From the NCBI RefSeq assembly GCF_022842375.1, contig NZ_JALHPR010000020.1, positions 1 through 64,000 on the forward strand: 64,000 bases of DNA, written 5' to 3'. Both the position numbers and the translations under genes were made by a program. The DNA comes from Elioraea sp. (GTDB lineage: Bacteria; Pseudomonadota; Alphaproteobacteria; Acetobacterales; Acetobacteraceae). Under the pieces are notes generated by a model. That model was given only the letters and a program-made list of their open reading frames with translations. It searched no databases and was not told the DNA's origin. Positions 44,266-63,208 of the stretch are shown here, piece after piece (the first letter of the stretch is position 1; every line of letters starts with the position of its first letter).

Positions 44266-44703
44266 ATGCTCGACGTCGCCACCCTTGGCGGATTGTTCTT
44301 CGCGGCCTTCGTGGCGGCGACGCTGCTGCCGATGGGCTCGGAAGCCGCCCTCGTCGCGCTGTTGCTCGCCGAGACCCATGCCCCCTGGCTGCTGATCGCG
44401 GTTGCTGGCATCGGCAACGTCGCGGGGTCGGCGGTGAACTGGGCGTTCGGCCGGTCGATCGAGCGGTTCCGTGACCGGCGTTGGTTCCCCGCCGATGCCG
44501 CGTCGCTCGACCGCGCGCAAGGTTGGTATCGCCGCTGGGGCCGCTGGTCGCTGCTGCTGAGCTGGGTGCCGGTGATCGGTGACCCGCTGGCGGTGATCGC
44601 CGGCGTGATGCGCGAGCGCTTCGTGCCGTTCCTGGTTGTTGTCGCCATCGCCAAGGTCGGCCGCTACCTGGTGGTGGCGGCGTTCACGCTGGGGTGGGCG
44701 TGA
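44266..44703 (+). CDS. yqaA: YqaA-family (VTT/DedA-like) membrane protein, copy 2
   Basis: 145 residues with the same length and motifs as copy 1 (LLPMGSEAAL, GNVAGSAVNWAFGRSIERF, SWVPVIGDPLAVIAGVMRE). About 17 substitutions separate the two, mostly conservative, so both look functional. It begins 11 bp after the tRNA-Gly remnant, while copy 1 has no such sequence before it. Confidence 0.85.
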   Translation: MLDVATLGGLFFAAFVAATLLPMGSEAALVALLLAETHAPWLLIAVAGIGNVAGSAVNWAFGRSIERFRDRRWFPADAASLDRAQGWYRRWGRWSLLLSWVPVIGDPLAVIAGVMRERFVPFLVVVAIAKVGRYLVVAAFTLGWA

Positions 44704-44838
44704 GCGGGGGGCGATGCCGCTGCGCCCGCGCGAATTCCCGTTGCGAAGCGCCGAAGTGCCCTTCTGCCGCCGGCCGATCCGCAGCGGGTACACGTGTGCT
44801 ACGCTCAGCAGTATGAATCGGAGCGACAGGAGGCAGCG

Positions 44839-45288
44839 GTGGACGTTGAGAGGCCGTGGACTGACTTCATCATCAGGGGCTGCCCTGCGCGACGGACGTT
44901 TCCCAAGAATCCGCCCAGTCTACTTAATCTGCAGTTCCTGCGTATTGTCATACTCGGGAGCGGGGTCAATGTCGTTGTCAGATTCCCCTCGCTGCCCGAG
45001 GGGACGCCAGCAAAATGGGCGCAACTGAAGTATCACCAGTTGGATTTGGTTTTTCGGTTCGATCTGCCGAAGATAATTCACTTTGATTTGCAGGGATGTA
45101 TAGATTACAAATATGATCCGGTCAATATCCATTTCAGCGAAAAGAAGTTTTCAATGATGTCAGCTTCTGCAGAAGAAGTGCTCTCCCTCACATTCCTTGA
45201 GTGTTATGCATTTTTTGTCCCTGACGCTGACTTACAGCTTAGTGACTTTATTCGGGACTTGGCGGGATCTGATCTGGAGACGTATTGA
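44839..45288 (+). CDS. AT-rich orphan gene, possible Imm50-like immunity protein
   Basis: 149 residues from a GTG at 44839 with a perfect AGGAGG five bases upstream; a GTG at 44794 gives a longer form. By eye its G+C is near 50%, far below its neighbours, and A/T-ending codons are common, which suggests recent transfer. The pattern of a central PAKWAQLKYHQLDLVFRF strand pair and FDLQGCIDYKYDPVNIHFS resembles Imm50-type immunity proteins of polymorphic toxin systems. No toxin gene is adjacent. The family call is tentative. Confidence 0.5.
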   Translation: MDVERPWTDFIIRGCPARRTFPKNPPSLLNLQFLRIVILGSGVNVVVRFPSLPEGTPAKWAQLKYHQLDLVFRFDLPKIIHFDLQGCIDYKYDPVNIHFSEKKFSMMSASAEEVLSLTFLECYAFFVPDADLQLSDFIRDLAGSDLETY

Positions 45289-45524
45289 CACGTGTCAGAG
45301 CAGCCTTGATGGAGCGCGTTGATCGACCCACGAAGCGATCATCCTAGATCGTTTTTCCAGAAACGTTCCATACCCCGGGGCCGCTTGCCGCTCCTGGCGT
45401 CACCTGATCCGACACCCCTTTCCCCGCACTCAAACCTGCGCTATGGCGCCGCCGCACGCGCGGGGCATGCCCCGGCACCACCCAACCGCCCGTCTCGGGC
45501 AACCCGGAAGCGACAGGACCTCCC
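45289..45524. other. Upstream region of tuf1
   Basis: 236 bp between the AT-rich orphan and tuf1. A perfect 12-bp palindrome TGACACGTGTCA (45286-45297) overlaps the orphan's stop codon. I see no clear sigma70-like promoter, although tuf1 must be strongly expressed. Confidence 0.4.
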
Positions 45525-46715
<1,191 letters not shown>

Positions 46716-46904
46716 AGGCCATCCGATAATTCTACTGCCGCGGCCGTCTGGCGGCGGCTTCCTGCGCTTCCGGTGCTCACGGCCCATCAGGCCGCTGCGC
46801 TCCGGTTCTCGGAAGCCTTGCCATCCGACTCACGGCAGCGAATTCTCGGACGGCCTTCGGGACTGGGGAGTCGCGCTGGCCCGCCTGTGCCTCAATATTC
46901 TGGG

Positions 46905-46931
46905 CTGACGGCGGGCGTGCGCTGGTATATG
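46905..46931 (+). promoter_or_regulatory. Possible promoter for tRNA-Trp/secE/nusG
   Basis: CTGACG and TATATG are separated by 15 bp, about 70 bp before tRNA-Trp. The spacing is short. The rest of the 286-bp gap after tuf1 shows nothing else. Confidence 0.3.
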
Positions 46932-47001
46932 CACTGCCGCTTCCCGGTCAGCGACGCGCCTTTCCCACCTGCCGGCGGGAGAGGTGCGCGGCAGCCCGGC
47001 T

Positions 47002-47078
47002 AGGGGTGTAGCTCAATTGGCTAGAGCGCCGGTCTCCAAAACCGGAGGTTGGGGGTTCGAGACCCTCCACCCCTGCCA
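47002..47078 (+). tRNA. tRNA-Trp (CCA)
   Basis: Acceptor AGGGGTG pairs with CACCCCT. The anticodon loop CTCCAAA between CCGGT and ACCGG gives CCA, the discriminator is G and CCA is encoded. It lies upstream of secE-nusG, a conserved bacterial arrangement. Confidence 0.97.
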
Positions 47079-47097
47079 GGGTCGCCACGCCTGATGG

Positions 47098-47154
47098 AAG
47101 CCCCGCCGCGCGGCATGCGCGGATGACGAAAGCCCCGCCGCGCGGCATGCGCGG
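47098..47154 (+). repeat. Exact 25-bp direct repeat containing hairpins, between tRNA-Trp and secE
   Basis: Two identical 25-bp units (47098-47122, 47130-47154), each with CCGCGC-GGCAT-GCGCGG able to form a hairpin. Tandem hairpins right after a tRNA suggest a role in tRNA 3' processing or partial termination before secE. Confidence 0.75.
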
Positions 47155-47214
47155 CAGCGTCGGCGCCCCCATATCGGGGGTCAGCCCTTGATCGACAGGA
47201 CGTGAAGGCAGACG

Positions 47215-47412
47215 ATGGCACGACCCGATCCCGCGACGTTCGTGCGCCAGGTGCGGCAGGAAACCGCCAAGGTTACCTGGCCCTCGCGCAAGGAAACGCT
47301 GATCACCACCGGCCTGGTGTTCGCGCTCTCGATCGTTGCCGCAATCTTCTTCTTTGTGGTGGATCAGATCATCGGCCTCGGCGTGCGTACGATCTTCGGC
47401 TTCGGGGCCTGA
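47215..47412 (+). CDS. secE: Preprotein translocase subunit SecE
   Basis: 65 residues. An amphipathic start (FVRQVRQETAKVTWPSRKETL, the conserved SecE helix) is followed by one TM helix (GLVFALSIVAAIFFFVVDQII). This is the short one-TM form normal outside enterobacteria. It is 13 bp upstream of nusG. Confidence 0.95.
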   Translation: MARPDPATFVRQVRQETAKVTWPSRKETLITTGLVFALSIVAAIFFFVVDQIIGLGVRTIFGFGA

Positions 47413-47425
47413 GGAGAACCAGCCC

Positions 47426-48019
47426 ATGAACACGTCAACCGATCAGGGCCTTCCCGCAGTCCGCCCCGTCGCCCCGCCCTCGGCCGCCGGGCGGAAGCGC
47501 TGGTATGTGATCCATGTCTACTCGGGCTTCGAGAAGAAGGTCGCGCAGGACATCAAAAAGCAGGCGGAGCAGAAGGGCCTCGGCGAGAAGTTCGAGGACG
47601 TGCTGGTGCCGATGGAGGAGGTCGTCGAGGTGCGCCGCGGCCAGAAGGTGTCGGGGGAGCGCAAGTTCTTCCCCGGCTACGTGCTGGTGCGCATGGAGAT
47701 GACCGACGATACCTGGCACCTCGTCAAGAACACGCCGAAGGTCACGAACTTCCTCGGCGGCAAGGGGCGCCCCAGCCCGATCACCGATGGCGAGGCCGAC
47801 CGCATCGTGAAGGCCGTGCAGGAGGGGGTGGAGAAGCCCCGCCCCTCCGTGGTGTTCGAGGTGGGCGAGCAGGTGCGCGTCGCCGACGGGCCGTTCACGA
47901 GCTTCCTCGGCGTCGTTGAGGAAGTCGACGAGGAGAAGGGCCGCGTGAAGGTGTCGGTCTCGATCTTCGGTCGCGCCACGCCGGTCGAGCTCGAATACGG
48001 CCAGGTCGAGAAGGTCTGA
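47426..48019 (+). CDS. nusG: Transcription termination/antitermination factor NusG
   Basis: 197 residues from the ATG at 47426 (GAGGAG upstream). The NGN domain starts RWYVIHVYSGFEKKVAQDI and contains FPGYVLVRMEM. A linker and a KOW domain follow (VGEQVRVADGPFTSFLGVVEEVD to the end). A 23-residue N-terminal extension is common in alphaproteobacteria. Confidence 0.96.
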   Translation: MNTSTDQGLPAVRPVAPPSAAGRKRWYVIHVYSGFEKKVAQDIKKQAEQKGLGEKFEDVLVPMEEVVEVRRGQKVSGERKFFPGYVLVRMEMTDDTWHLVKNTPKVTNFLGGKGRPSPITDGEADRIVKAVQEGVEKPRPSVVFEVGEQVRVADGPFTSFLGVVEEVDEEKGRVKVSVSIFGRATPVELEYGQVEKV

Positions 48020-48084
48020 CGGCGCTGCGCTCGCCCAGGTTCCCGGCCTCTCGTTTCCCGGCAGAGGCCCAGCACCCCTCGGCG

Positions 48085-48969
48085 ATGCGGATGCCGACGC
48101 GCCGGCGTCTCGCCCGCGGGCTGGCTGCCGTCGGCGTGTCGCTGTTCGCCGGGGCGTCCAAGGCCTTCGGCATCACGCCCAGCTATCGGCTGGCGGTCGT
48201 GCCCTATCGCATCCCGCTCGCTGGCTGGTCGGGCGCGCCCATGCGGATCGCGGTGCTCGCCGACCTGCATGCCTGCGAACCGTTCATGCCGCCGTCGCGG
48301 ATCGCGGCCATCGTCGCGCGCACCAATGCGCTGCACCCCGACATGGTGGTCCTGCCCGGCGATTTCGCGCCCGGGCTTCGCCGCCTCCGCCCCGAGGAGG
48401 GCCGCCCCGAGGACTGGGCGGCGGAACTCGCCCGCTTGCGGGCACCGCTCGGGGCCCACGCGGTCCTCGGCAACCATGACTGGTGGGAGGCAGGCGGCCC
48501 CGCGCCGATCCGTGCCGCGCTGCGCTGGGCCGGCGTTCGGGTCCACCAGAACGAGGCCGTGCCGCTCGCCCATGGCGGGCAGCGCTTCTGGCTCGCCGGC
48601 ACCGACAGTGCCATGGCGCGCCCGCTCGGCGGCGGCCGCTATGCCGGGGCTGACGATCTGCCCCGCGCCCTCGGCCAGGTGACGGACGCAGCCCCCGTGA
48701 TCCTGCTCGCGCATGAGCCGGAGCAGTTTCGCCGCGTGCCGGCGCGGGTGGGGCTCACCATCGCCGGCCACACCCATGGCGGGCAGGTGCGCATCCCCGT
48801 GTTCGGCAGCCCGGTGGCGCATGCCCCGCATGCCGGCCGCTATGCCCATGGCCATGTCGCCGACCGTGGGCGCCACCTCGTCGTCTCCGGCGGGCTGGGC
48901 TTCTCGGTGCTGCCGGTGCGCTTCGGCGTGCCGCCCGAGATCACCCTGATCGAGGTCGCCGCACTCTGA
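48085..48969 (+). CDS. Calcineurin-like metallophosphoesterase
   Basis: 294 residues. An N-terminal hydrophobic/signal-like segment with Arg (TRRRLARGLAAVGVSLFAGA) is followed by metal ligands Asp60-x-His62 (LADLHAC), Asp93 (PGDF), Asn130-His131 (GNHDW), an AHEP His and GHTHGGQ. This is the UDP-2,3-diacylglucosamine hydrolase/YkuE-like branch. It sits between nusG and rplK, where most bacteria have no gene, and is followed by a fresh promoter for rplK. Confidence 0.88.
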   Translation: MRMPTRRRLARGLAAVGVSLFAGASKAFGITPSYRLAVVPYRIPLAGWSGAPMRIAVLADLHACEPFMPPSRIAAIVARTNALHPDMVVLPGDFAPGLRRLRPEEGRPEDWAAELARLRAPLGAHAVLGNHDWWEAGGPAPIRAALRWAGVRVHQNEAVPLAHGGQRFWLAGTDSAMARPLGGGRYAGADDLPRALGQVTDAAPVILLAHEPEQFRRVPARVGLTIAGHTHGGQVRIPVFGSPVAHAPHAGRYAHGHVADRGRHLVVSGGLGFSVLPVRFGVPPEITLIEVAAL

Positions 48970-49007
48970 CGTGAGGGTGGGTGCAGGGCAGGGCGGCGTT
49001 TTCGCTC

Positions 49008-49035
49008 TGGACATGCCCCCGCCTTGCCTCTATAC
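49008..49035 (+). promoter_or_regulatory. Candidate sigma70 promoter for rplKA
   Basis: TGGACA and CTATAC with a 16-bp spacer, about 95 bp upstream of rplK and just after the metallophosphoesterase gene. It would let rplK be expressed independently of nusG. Confidence 0.5.
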
Positions 49036-49129
49036 GCCGCCTCCTCGCAGACACATAAGGGACGCGGGAGGGGTGCGCTCGCGCGCCCCGCTCGAACCGC
49101 GGCCCCCTGAAAACAGGGGTTGAAGGCCT

Positions 49130-49564
49130 ATGGCAAAGAAGATCGTCGGCTACATCAAGCTGCAGATTCCGGCCGGAAAGGCGAACCCTTCGCCGCCCGT
49201 CGGCCCTGCGCTCGGCCAGCGCGGCTTGAACATCATGCAGTTCTGCAAGGAATTCAACGCGGCGACCCAGGGCATCGAGCCTGGCACGCCGACGCCCGTG
49301 GTGATCACCGCCTTCGCCGATCGCAGCTTCACGTTCATCACCAAGACGCCGCCGAACACCCACTTCCTGCTGAAGGCCGCCAAGATCGAGAAGGGCAGCC
49401 AGACCACGGGCAAGGGGGCCAAGGTGGGGAAGGTGACGCAGTCGCAGCTGCGCGAGATCGCCAAGGTCAAGATGAAGGACATGAACTGCTACGACGAGGA
49501 GGCAGCGATGCGGATGCTCGCGGGCTCGGCGCGGTCCATGGGTCTCGACGTGGTGGAGGGCTGA
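49130..49564 (+). CDS. rplK: 50S ribosomal protein L11
   Basis: 144 residues, full length. [23 protein letters not shown] is the L11 N-terminal signature for factor binding. GTARSMG-like C-terminal sequence binds the GTPase-associated centre of 23S rRNA. Confidence 0.98.
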   Translation: MAKKIVGYIKLQIPAGKANPSPPVGPALGQRGLNIMQFCKEFNAATQGIEPGTPTPVVITAFADRSFTFITKTPPNTHFLLKAAKIEKGSQTTGKGAKVGKVTQSQLREIAKVKMKDMNCYDEEAAMRMLAGSARSMGLDVVEG

Positions 49565-49567
49565 GCG

Positions 49568-50290
49568 ATGGCAACGGCAACCGCAACCGCAACCTCCAAC
49601 GCACGCGGCAAGCGCCTCGAGGGCCTGTACCAGGGCTTCGACCCGACGCGCGGCTACACGCTCGCCGAGGCCGTGAAGCTCGCCAAGGCGAACGCGAAGG
49701 CCAAGTTCGACGAGACGATCGAGATCTCGATGAACCTCGGCATCGATCCGCGCCACGCCGACCAGAACGTCCGCGGCATGCTCAGCCTGCCCAACGGCAC
49801 GGGCAAGACGCTGCGCGTCGCCGTGTTCGCCAAGGGGGCCAAGGCCGATGAGGCGCGCACCGCCGGGGCCGACATCGTCGGCGCCGAGGATCTCGCCGAG
49901 ATCGTCCAGGGCGGCAAGATGGATTTCGACCGCTGCATCGCGACGCCTGACATGATGGCGCTGGTTGGCCGCCTGGGTAAGGTGCTCGGCCCCCGCGGGC
50001 TGATGCCGAACCCGAAGCTCGGCACCGTCACGATGGACGTGAAGGGTGCCGTGTCGGCCGCCAAGGCCGGCCAGGTCGAGTTCCGCGCCGAGAAGGCCGG
50101 CATCGTCCATGCCGGCATCGGCAAGGCCTCGTTCCCCGAGGAGAAGCTCTTCGAGAACGCGAGGGCCTTCATCGAGGCGATCCAGCGCGCCAAGCCCGCG
50201 GGCGCCAAGGGCACCTACGTCAAGAAAGTGGCCGTGTCCTCGACGATGGGCCCGGGCGTGAAGGTCGACATCGCCTCGCTGAGCGCCTGA
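49568..50290 (+). CDS. rplA: 50S ribosomal protein L1
   Basis: 240 residues. The core starts [22 protein letters not shown] and has the L1 signature [15 protein letters not shown] short N-terminal Ala/Thr repeat (ATATATATS) from a tandem trinucleotide run precedes it. It starts 3 bp after rplK and usually autoregulates the rplKA mRNA. Confidence 0.98.
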   Translation: MATATATATSNARGKRLEGLYQGFDPTRGYTLAEAVKLAKANAKAKFDETIEISMNLGIDPRHADQNVRGMLSLPNGTGKTLRVAVFAKGAKADEARTAGADIVGAEDLAEIVQGGKMDFDRCIATPDMMALVGRLGKVLGPRGLMPNPKLGTVTMDVKGAVSAAKAGQVEFRAEKAGIVHAGIGKASFPEEKLFENARAFIEAIQRAKPAGAKGTYVKKVAVSSTMGPGVKVDIASLSA

Positions 50291-50704
50291 GGCGACGGAT
50301 TTCGCGCTGGCCCCCCGAGAGCGAAAAGGGGCGGGCAGCGCGTGAGGCTTGCCCGCCCGTGCCGCGAGGTGCGTGCGGGTAAAGGGGGTGGCGGCAGGGT
50401 TCTCCGTCATCCCAACCTGTCCGAGACCGCATGTGCCGCACCCTGGTGACGGGGTCGGCTTGAAGGGGGGGGCTCCCCCCGCAGGCGGTAGACAGGGAGA
50501 ACGGGTTCCGGACGTCGCGTCGATGCCGCGGAGGCTGAGGCGTGGCGCATTCCCGGTTCCTGGTCTTCTGCGTCTGGACAGGCGAACCGGGCCATGGGCC
50601 TGGCTGGCCTGAGTGTCCAGCCGGGGTCGTGGTCCATGGGAACGCGGCCGGTCGGGTGCCCCATTGTGGGGCGTCTCGGGCGGTCGCAGCAATGGAGACG
50701 GGAC
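50291..50704 (+). promoter_or_regulatory. rplJ leader region with hairpins
   Basis: A 414-bp gene-free gap between rplA and rplJ, the usual place of the L10 leader. It has a 9-bp-stem hairpin (50329-50358, GGGCGGGCA / TGCCCGCCC). A G8/C6 hairpin at 50465-50480 is preceded by TTGA. Purine-rich GGAG at 50694 precedes the GTG start. I cannot fold the L10-binding kink-turn by eye. Confidence 0.5.
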
Positions 50705-51223
50705 GTGGACCGTATCGAGAAGCGGGAAGCGGTTGCCTCCCTCGCCTCGGTGTTCGCCGAGACGTCGATCGTCGTCGTCACCCGCAATGCGGGCCTGACG
50801 GTGGCGGAGGTGTCGGAGCTGCGCCGGCGGATGAAGGTGGCGGGCGCGTCCTACAAGGTGGCGAAGAACCGCCTTGCCCGTCTCGCCCTTGAGGGTACCC
50901 CGTTCGACGGCATCGCGCCGCTGCTGGAGGGTCCGACCGCCCTGTCGTGGGCCAAGGATCCTGTGGCGGTGGCTAAGACGGCCGTCGAGTTCGCCAAGAC
51001 CAACGAGAAGCTGGTGATCGTGGGCGGCGCGCTTGGCGCGCAGACGCTGGACGCCGAAGGCATCAAGGCACTTGCCGCGCTGCCCTCGATCGAAGCGCTG
51101 CGGGCGAAGCTGCTCGGCCTCCTGGTTGCTCCGGCGACGCAGCTGGTCAGCGTGCTTCAGGCCCCGTCTGGGCAGGTGGTGCGGGTGCTTGCGGCATATG
51201 TCGACAAGGACGAGGCGGCCTGA
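50705..51223 (+). CDS. rplJ: 50S ribosomal protein L10
   Basis: 172 residues from a GTG at 50705, with GGAG seven bases upstream (MDRIEKREAVASL, the usual L10 start). It forms the stalk base holding L7/L12 dimers. A long 414-bp leader precedes it. Confidence 0.97.
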   Translation: MDRIEKREAVASLASVFAETSIVVVTRNAGLTVAEVSELRRRMKVAGASYKVAKNRLARLALEGTPFDGIAPLLEGPTALSWAKDPVAVAKTAVEFAKTNEKLVIVGGALGAQTLDAEGIKALAALPSIEALRAKLLGLLVAPATQLVSVLQAPSGQVVRVLAAYVDKDEAA

Positions 51224-51348
51224 GGGTTTGACACCTGACGAAGGCCCGAGTGCCGCGGGGGAAGCTGCCCCAGGCGGATGCAGAAGATGGAACCGGATGG
51301 TCGCTCAAGGGCATCGCCCAGCGGCCGAGACACGAAGGAAGATGACCG

Positions 51349-51726
51349 ATGGCTGATCTTACGAAAATCGCTGACGAGATCGCGCAGCTCACGCTGCTCG
51401 AGACAGCTGAGCTGGTGAAGATGCTCGAGGAAAAGCTCGGCGTCTCCGCCGCCGCCCCCGTGGCGGTCGCGGCTGCTCCCGCCGGCGGCGCTGCCGCGCC
51501 GGTCGCCGAGGTGCAGACCGAGTTCACCGTGATCCTGGCCAAGGCCGGCGACAAGAAGATCAACGTGATCAAGGAGATCCGCACGATCACGGGTCTCGGC
51601 CTGAAGGAGGCCAAGGATCTCGTCGAGGGCGCGCCGAAGGAAGTGAAGGCCGGCGTGAACAAGGACGAGGCCGAGAAGATCAAGAAGATGCTCGAGGAGC
51701 AGGGTGCAGCCGTCGAGATCAAGTGA
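51349..51726 (+). CDS. rplL: 50S ribosomal protein L7/L12
   Basis: 125 residues. N-terminal dimerisation domain ([28 protein letters not shown]), Ala/Pro hinge (about 35-55) and C-terminal factor-binding domain ([36 protein letters not shown]). Confidence 0.98.
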   Translation: MADLTKIADEIAQLTLLETAELVKMLEEKLGVSAAAPVAVAAAPAGGAAAPVAEVQTEFTVILAKAGDKKINVIKEIRTITGLGLKEAKDLVEGAPKEVKAGVNKDEAEKIKKMLEEQGAAVEIK

Positions 51727-51747
51727 TCACGGCACGCATGACACATT

Positions 51748-51832
51748 GCACGGTTTCGGCCGTGCGCGTGATGCAGGGCGCGGCTTCGGCCGCGCCGGGA
51801 CGCCGGGCGGGGGAAACCCTCCTCCGCCCGGC
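51748..51832 (+). terminator. Three consecutive hairpins between rplL and rpoB (attenuator)
   Basis: Hairpin 1 at 51748-51765 (GCACGG / CCGTGC). Hairpin 2 at 51777-51796 is GGCGCGGC and GCCGCGCC around a TTCG tetraloop. Hairpin 3 at 51802-51832 has a 9-bp GCCGGGCGG stem. No long U tract follows, which suits partial attenuation that lowers rpoBC relative to rplJL, as known for this junction in E. coli. Confidence 0.65.
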
Positions 51833-51939
51833 CGTTTCCGTTGGCGCAACCGGTCGCGCGGCGATCGATCGGGCAGGGTTCTGGTTTGCAGGCTTGGGTT
51901 TCCCAGGCCTTTGGTTTCAAGGCTGACGCGGGGGTTGCG

Positions 51940-60378
<8,439 letters not shown>

Positions 60379-60385
60379 CGCCTGG

Positions 60386-60436
60386 CCGGCTGGCAGGGCC
60401 ATGCCTCACGGTAGGCCCTGCCATGCCGGTTCGTTT
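60386..60436 (+). terminator. Rho-independent terminator after rpoC
   Basis: A 9-bp GGCAGGGCC stem (60392-60400 with 60414-60422) is extended by a 5-bp CCGGC/GCCGG stem across a small bulge. TTCGTTT follows directly. It sits 8 bp after the rpoC stop and separates rpoBC from the str operon. Confidence 0.8.
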
Positions 60437-60463
60437 CGCAGCGGCGCGGCGGCGAGGCGATGC

Positions 60464-60492
60464 TTGACAGGGGGGTGACCCCCCCGTAGTTT
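60464..60492 (+). promoter_or_regulatory. Candidate promoter of the str operon with a hairpin in the spacer
   Basis: Consensus TTGACA (60464-60469) and TAGTTT (60487-60492) with a 17-bp spacer. The spacer is a G6-TGA-C7 perfect hairpin. It lies 28 bp after the rpoC terminator and about 215 bp before rpsL. The gap 60493-60706 shows nothing else clear apart from the rpsL start context. Confidence 0.6.
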
Positions 60493-60706
60493 CCGCGCCC
60501 TCGACCCCGGCCGTGCAACGGTGCGGGGTTCGAGGTTTGGACATGCTTCGTTTCCGGTGCCGCTGCCCTCGTTTTCGGGTGGCCGAGGTCGGGGGCAAGT
60601 GGGCCAGCGGGCGGCGGCGCAAGCCGGGGCCCGCCTTGGCTGCGTGTTGATGGGTTTGGTCAGCGAGCGGCGGCGCCACGGGTGCTGCTCAAGCGAGAGG
60701 GTCTGG

Positions 60707-61078
60707 ATGCCGACGATCAGCCAGCTGATCCGCAAGGAGCGCCACGACAAGCGCAAGCGGAACAAGGTGCCCGCCCTGCAGGGTTGCCCGCAGAAGCGCG
60801 GCGTCTGCACGCGCGTCTACACCACCACGCCGAAGAAGCCGAACTCGGCGCTTCGCAAGGTGGCCAAGGTGCGCCTGACGAATGGCTACGAGGTGGTGTC
60901 CTACATCCCCGGCGAGGGCCATAACCTTCAGGAACACTCGGTCGTCATGATCCGCGGCGGCCGCGTGAAGGACCTTCCGGGCGTTCGCTACCACATCATC
61001 CGCGGCGTGCTTGACACGCAGGGCCTGCCGAAGCGCCGCCAGCGCCGTTCGCTGTACGGCGCGAAGCGGCCGAAGTGA
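60707..61078 (+). CDS. rpsL: 30S ribosomal protein S12
   Basis: 123 residues ([12 protein letters not shown] start). [19 protein letters not shown] and the [13 protein letters not shown] loop keep the lysines whose change gives streptomycin resistance, so the wild-type form is present. Confidence 0.98.
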   Translation: MPTISQLIRKERHDKRKRNKVPALQGCPQKRGVCTRVYTTTPKKPNSALRKVAKVRLTNGYEVVSYIPGEGHNLQEHSVVMIRGGRVKDLPGVRYHIIRGVLDTQGLPKRRQRRSLYGAKRPK

Positions 61079-61095
61079 TCGCGAGGAGCTGAGAC

Positions 61096-61569
61096 ATGTC
61101 ACGCCGCCACCGCGCAGAGAAGCGCGAAGTCCTCCCCGATCCGAAGTTCGGCGACCTTGTTCTGTCGAAGTTCATGAACGCGCTGATGTACGACGGCAAG
61201 AAGTCGACCGCCGAGGCCATCGTCTACGGCGCACTCGACGTGGTGAAGCGCCGCGTGCCGAACACCGACCCGCTGCGCGTGTTCCACGAGGCGATGGAGA
61301 ACGTGAAGCCGGCCGTCGAGGTGCGCTCGCGCCGCGTCGGCGGTGCGACCTACCAGGTCCCGGTCGAGGTTCGCACCGAGCGCCGCCAGGCGCTGGCGAT
61401 CCGCTGGCTGATCGATGCGTCGCGCAAGCGTGGCGAGCATACGATGCGCGACCGGCTTTCGAACGAGCTGCTGGATGCCGCGAACAACCGAGGCTCGGCG
61501 GTGAAGAAGCGTGAGGACACGCACCGGATGGCGGAAGCCAACCGTGCCTTCTCGCACTACCGCTGGTAA
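61096..61569 (+). CDS. rpsG: 30S ribosomal protein S7
   Basis: 157 residues ([19 protein letters not shown] start). The RNA-binding region [14 protein letters not shown] and the C-terminal [13 protein letters not shown] are typical. It is 17 bp after rpsL. The next gene is tuf2, not fusA. Confidence 0.98.
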   Translation: MSRRHRAEKREVLPDPKFGDLVLSKFMNALMYDGKKSTAEAIVYGALDVVKRRVPNTDPLRVFHEAMENVKPAVEVRSRRVGGATYQVPVEVRTERRQALAIRWLIDASRKRGEHTMRDRLSNELLDAANNRGSAVKKREDTHRMAEANRAFSHYRW

Positions 61570-61626
61570 CCGACCCCACCCCTGACCTGACGCTGGCCCT
61601 GACCAGACGCCCGACGGAGAACGACC

Positions 61627-62817
<1,191 letters not shown>

Positions 62818-62852
62818 AGATCGACTAGACACGAAACGAGAAGGCCGCGCGC

Positions 62853-62872
62853 GAGCGTTCCCCGGAACGCTC
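62853..62872 (+). terminator. Hairpin between tuf2 and rpsJ
   Basis: GAGCGTTCC / GGAACGCTC stem with a two-base loop (or a shorter stem with CCCC), 36 bp after the tuf2 stop. No U tract is seen. It may attenuate or process the tuf-S10 transcript. Confidence 0.4.
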
Positions 62873-62889
62873 CTCCACGCGGGGGAAGT

Positions 62890-63198
62890 ATGGACAACCA
62901 GAATATCCGCATCCGCCTGAAGGCGTACGATCACCGCGTGCTGGACAACAGCACGCGGGAGATCGTCAACACCGCGAAACGGACGGGTGCGCAGGTGCGG
63001 GGTCCGATCCCGCTGCCGACGCGGATCGAGCGTTTCACGGTGAACCGCTCGCCGCATGTCGACAAGAAGTCGCGAGAGCAGTTCGAGATCCGCACGCATC
63101 GCCGCCTTCTCGACATCGTCGACCCGACGCCGCAGACCGTGGACGCGCTGATGAAGCTCGACCTCGCTGCCGGCGTCGACGTCGAGATCAAGCTCTGA
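62890..63198 (+). CDS. rpsJ: 30S ribosomal protein S10
   Basis: 102 residues. The start [16 protein letters not shown] and the [29 protein letters not shown] loop are typical; the loop is shared with NusE function in antitermination. Confidence 0.98.
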   Translation: MDNQNIRIRLKAYDHRVLDNSTREIVNTAKRTGAQVRGPIPLPTRIERFTVNRSPHVDKKSREQFEIRTHRRLLDIVDPTPQTVDALMKLDLAAGVDVEIKL

Positions 63199-63208
63199 GG
63201 GCGGCGAC

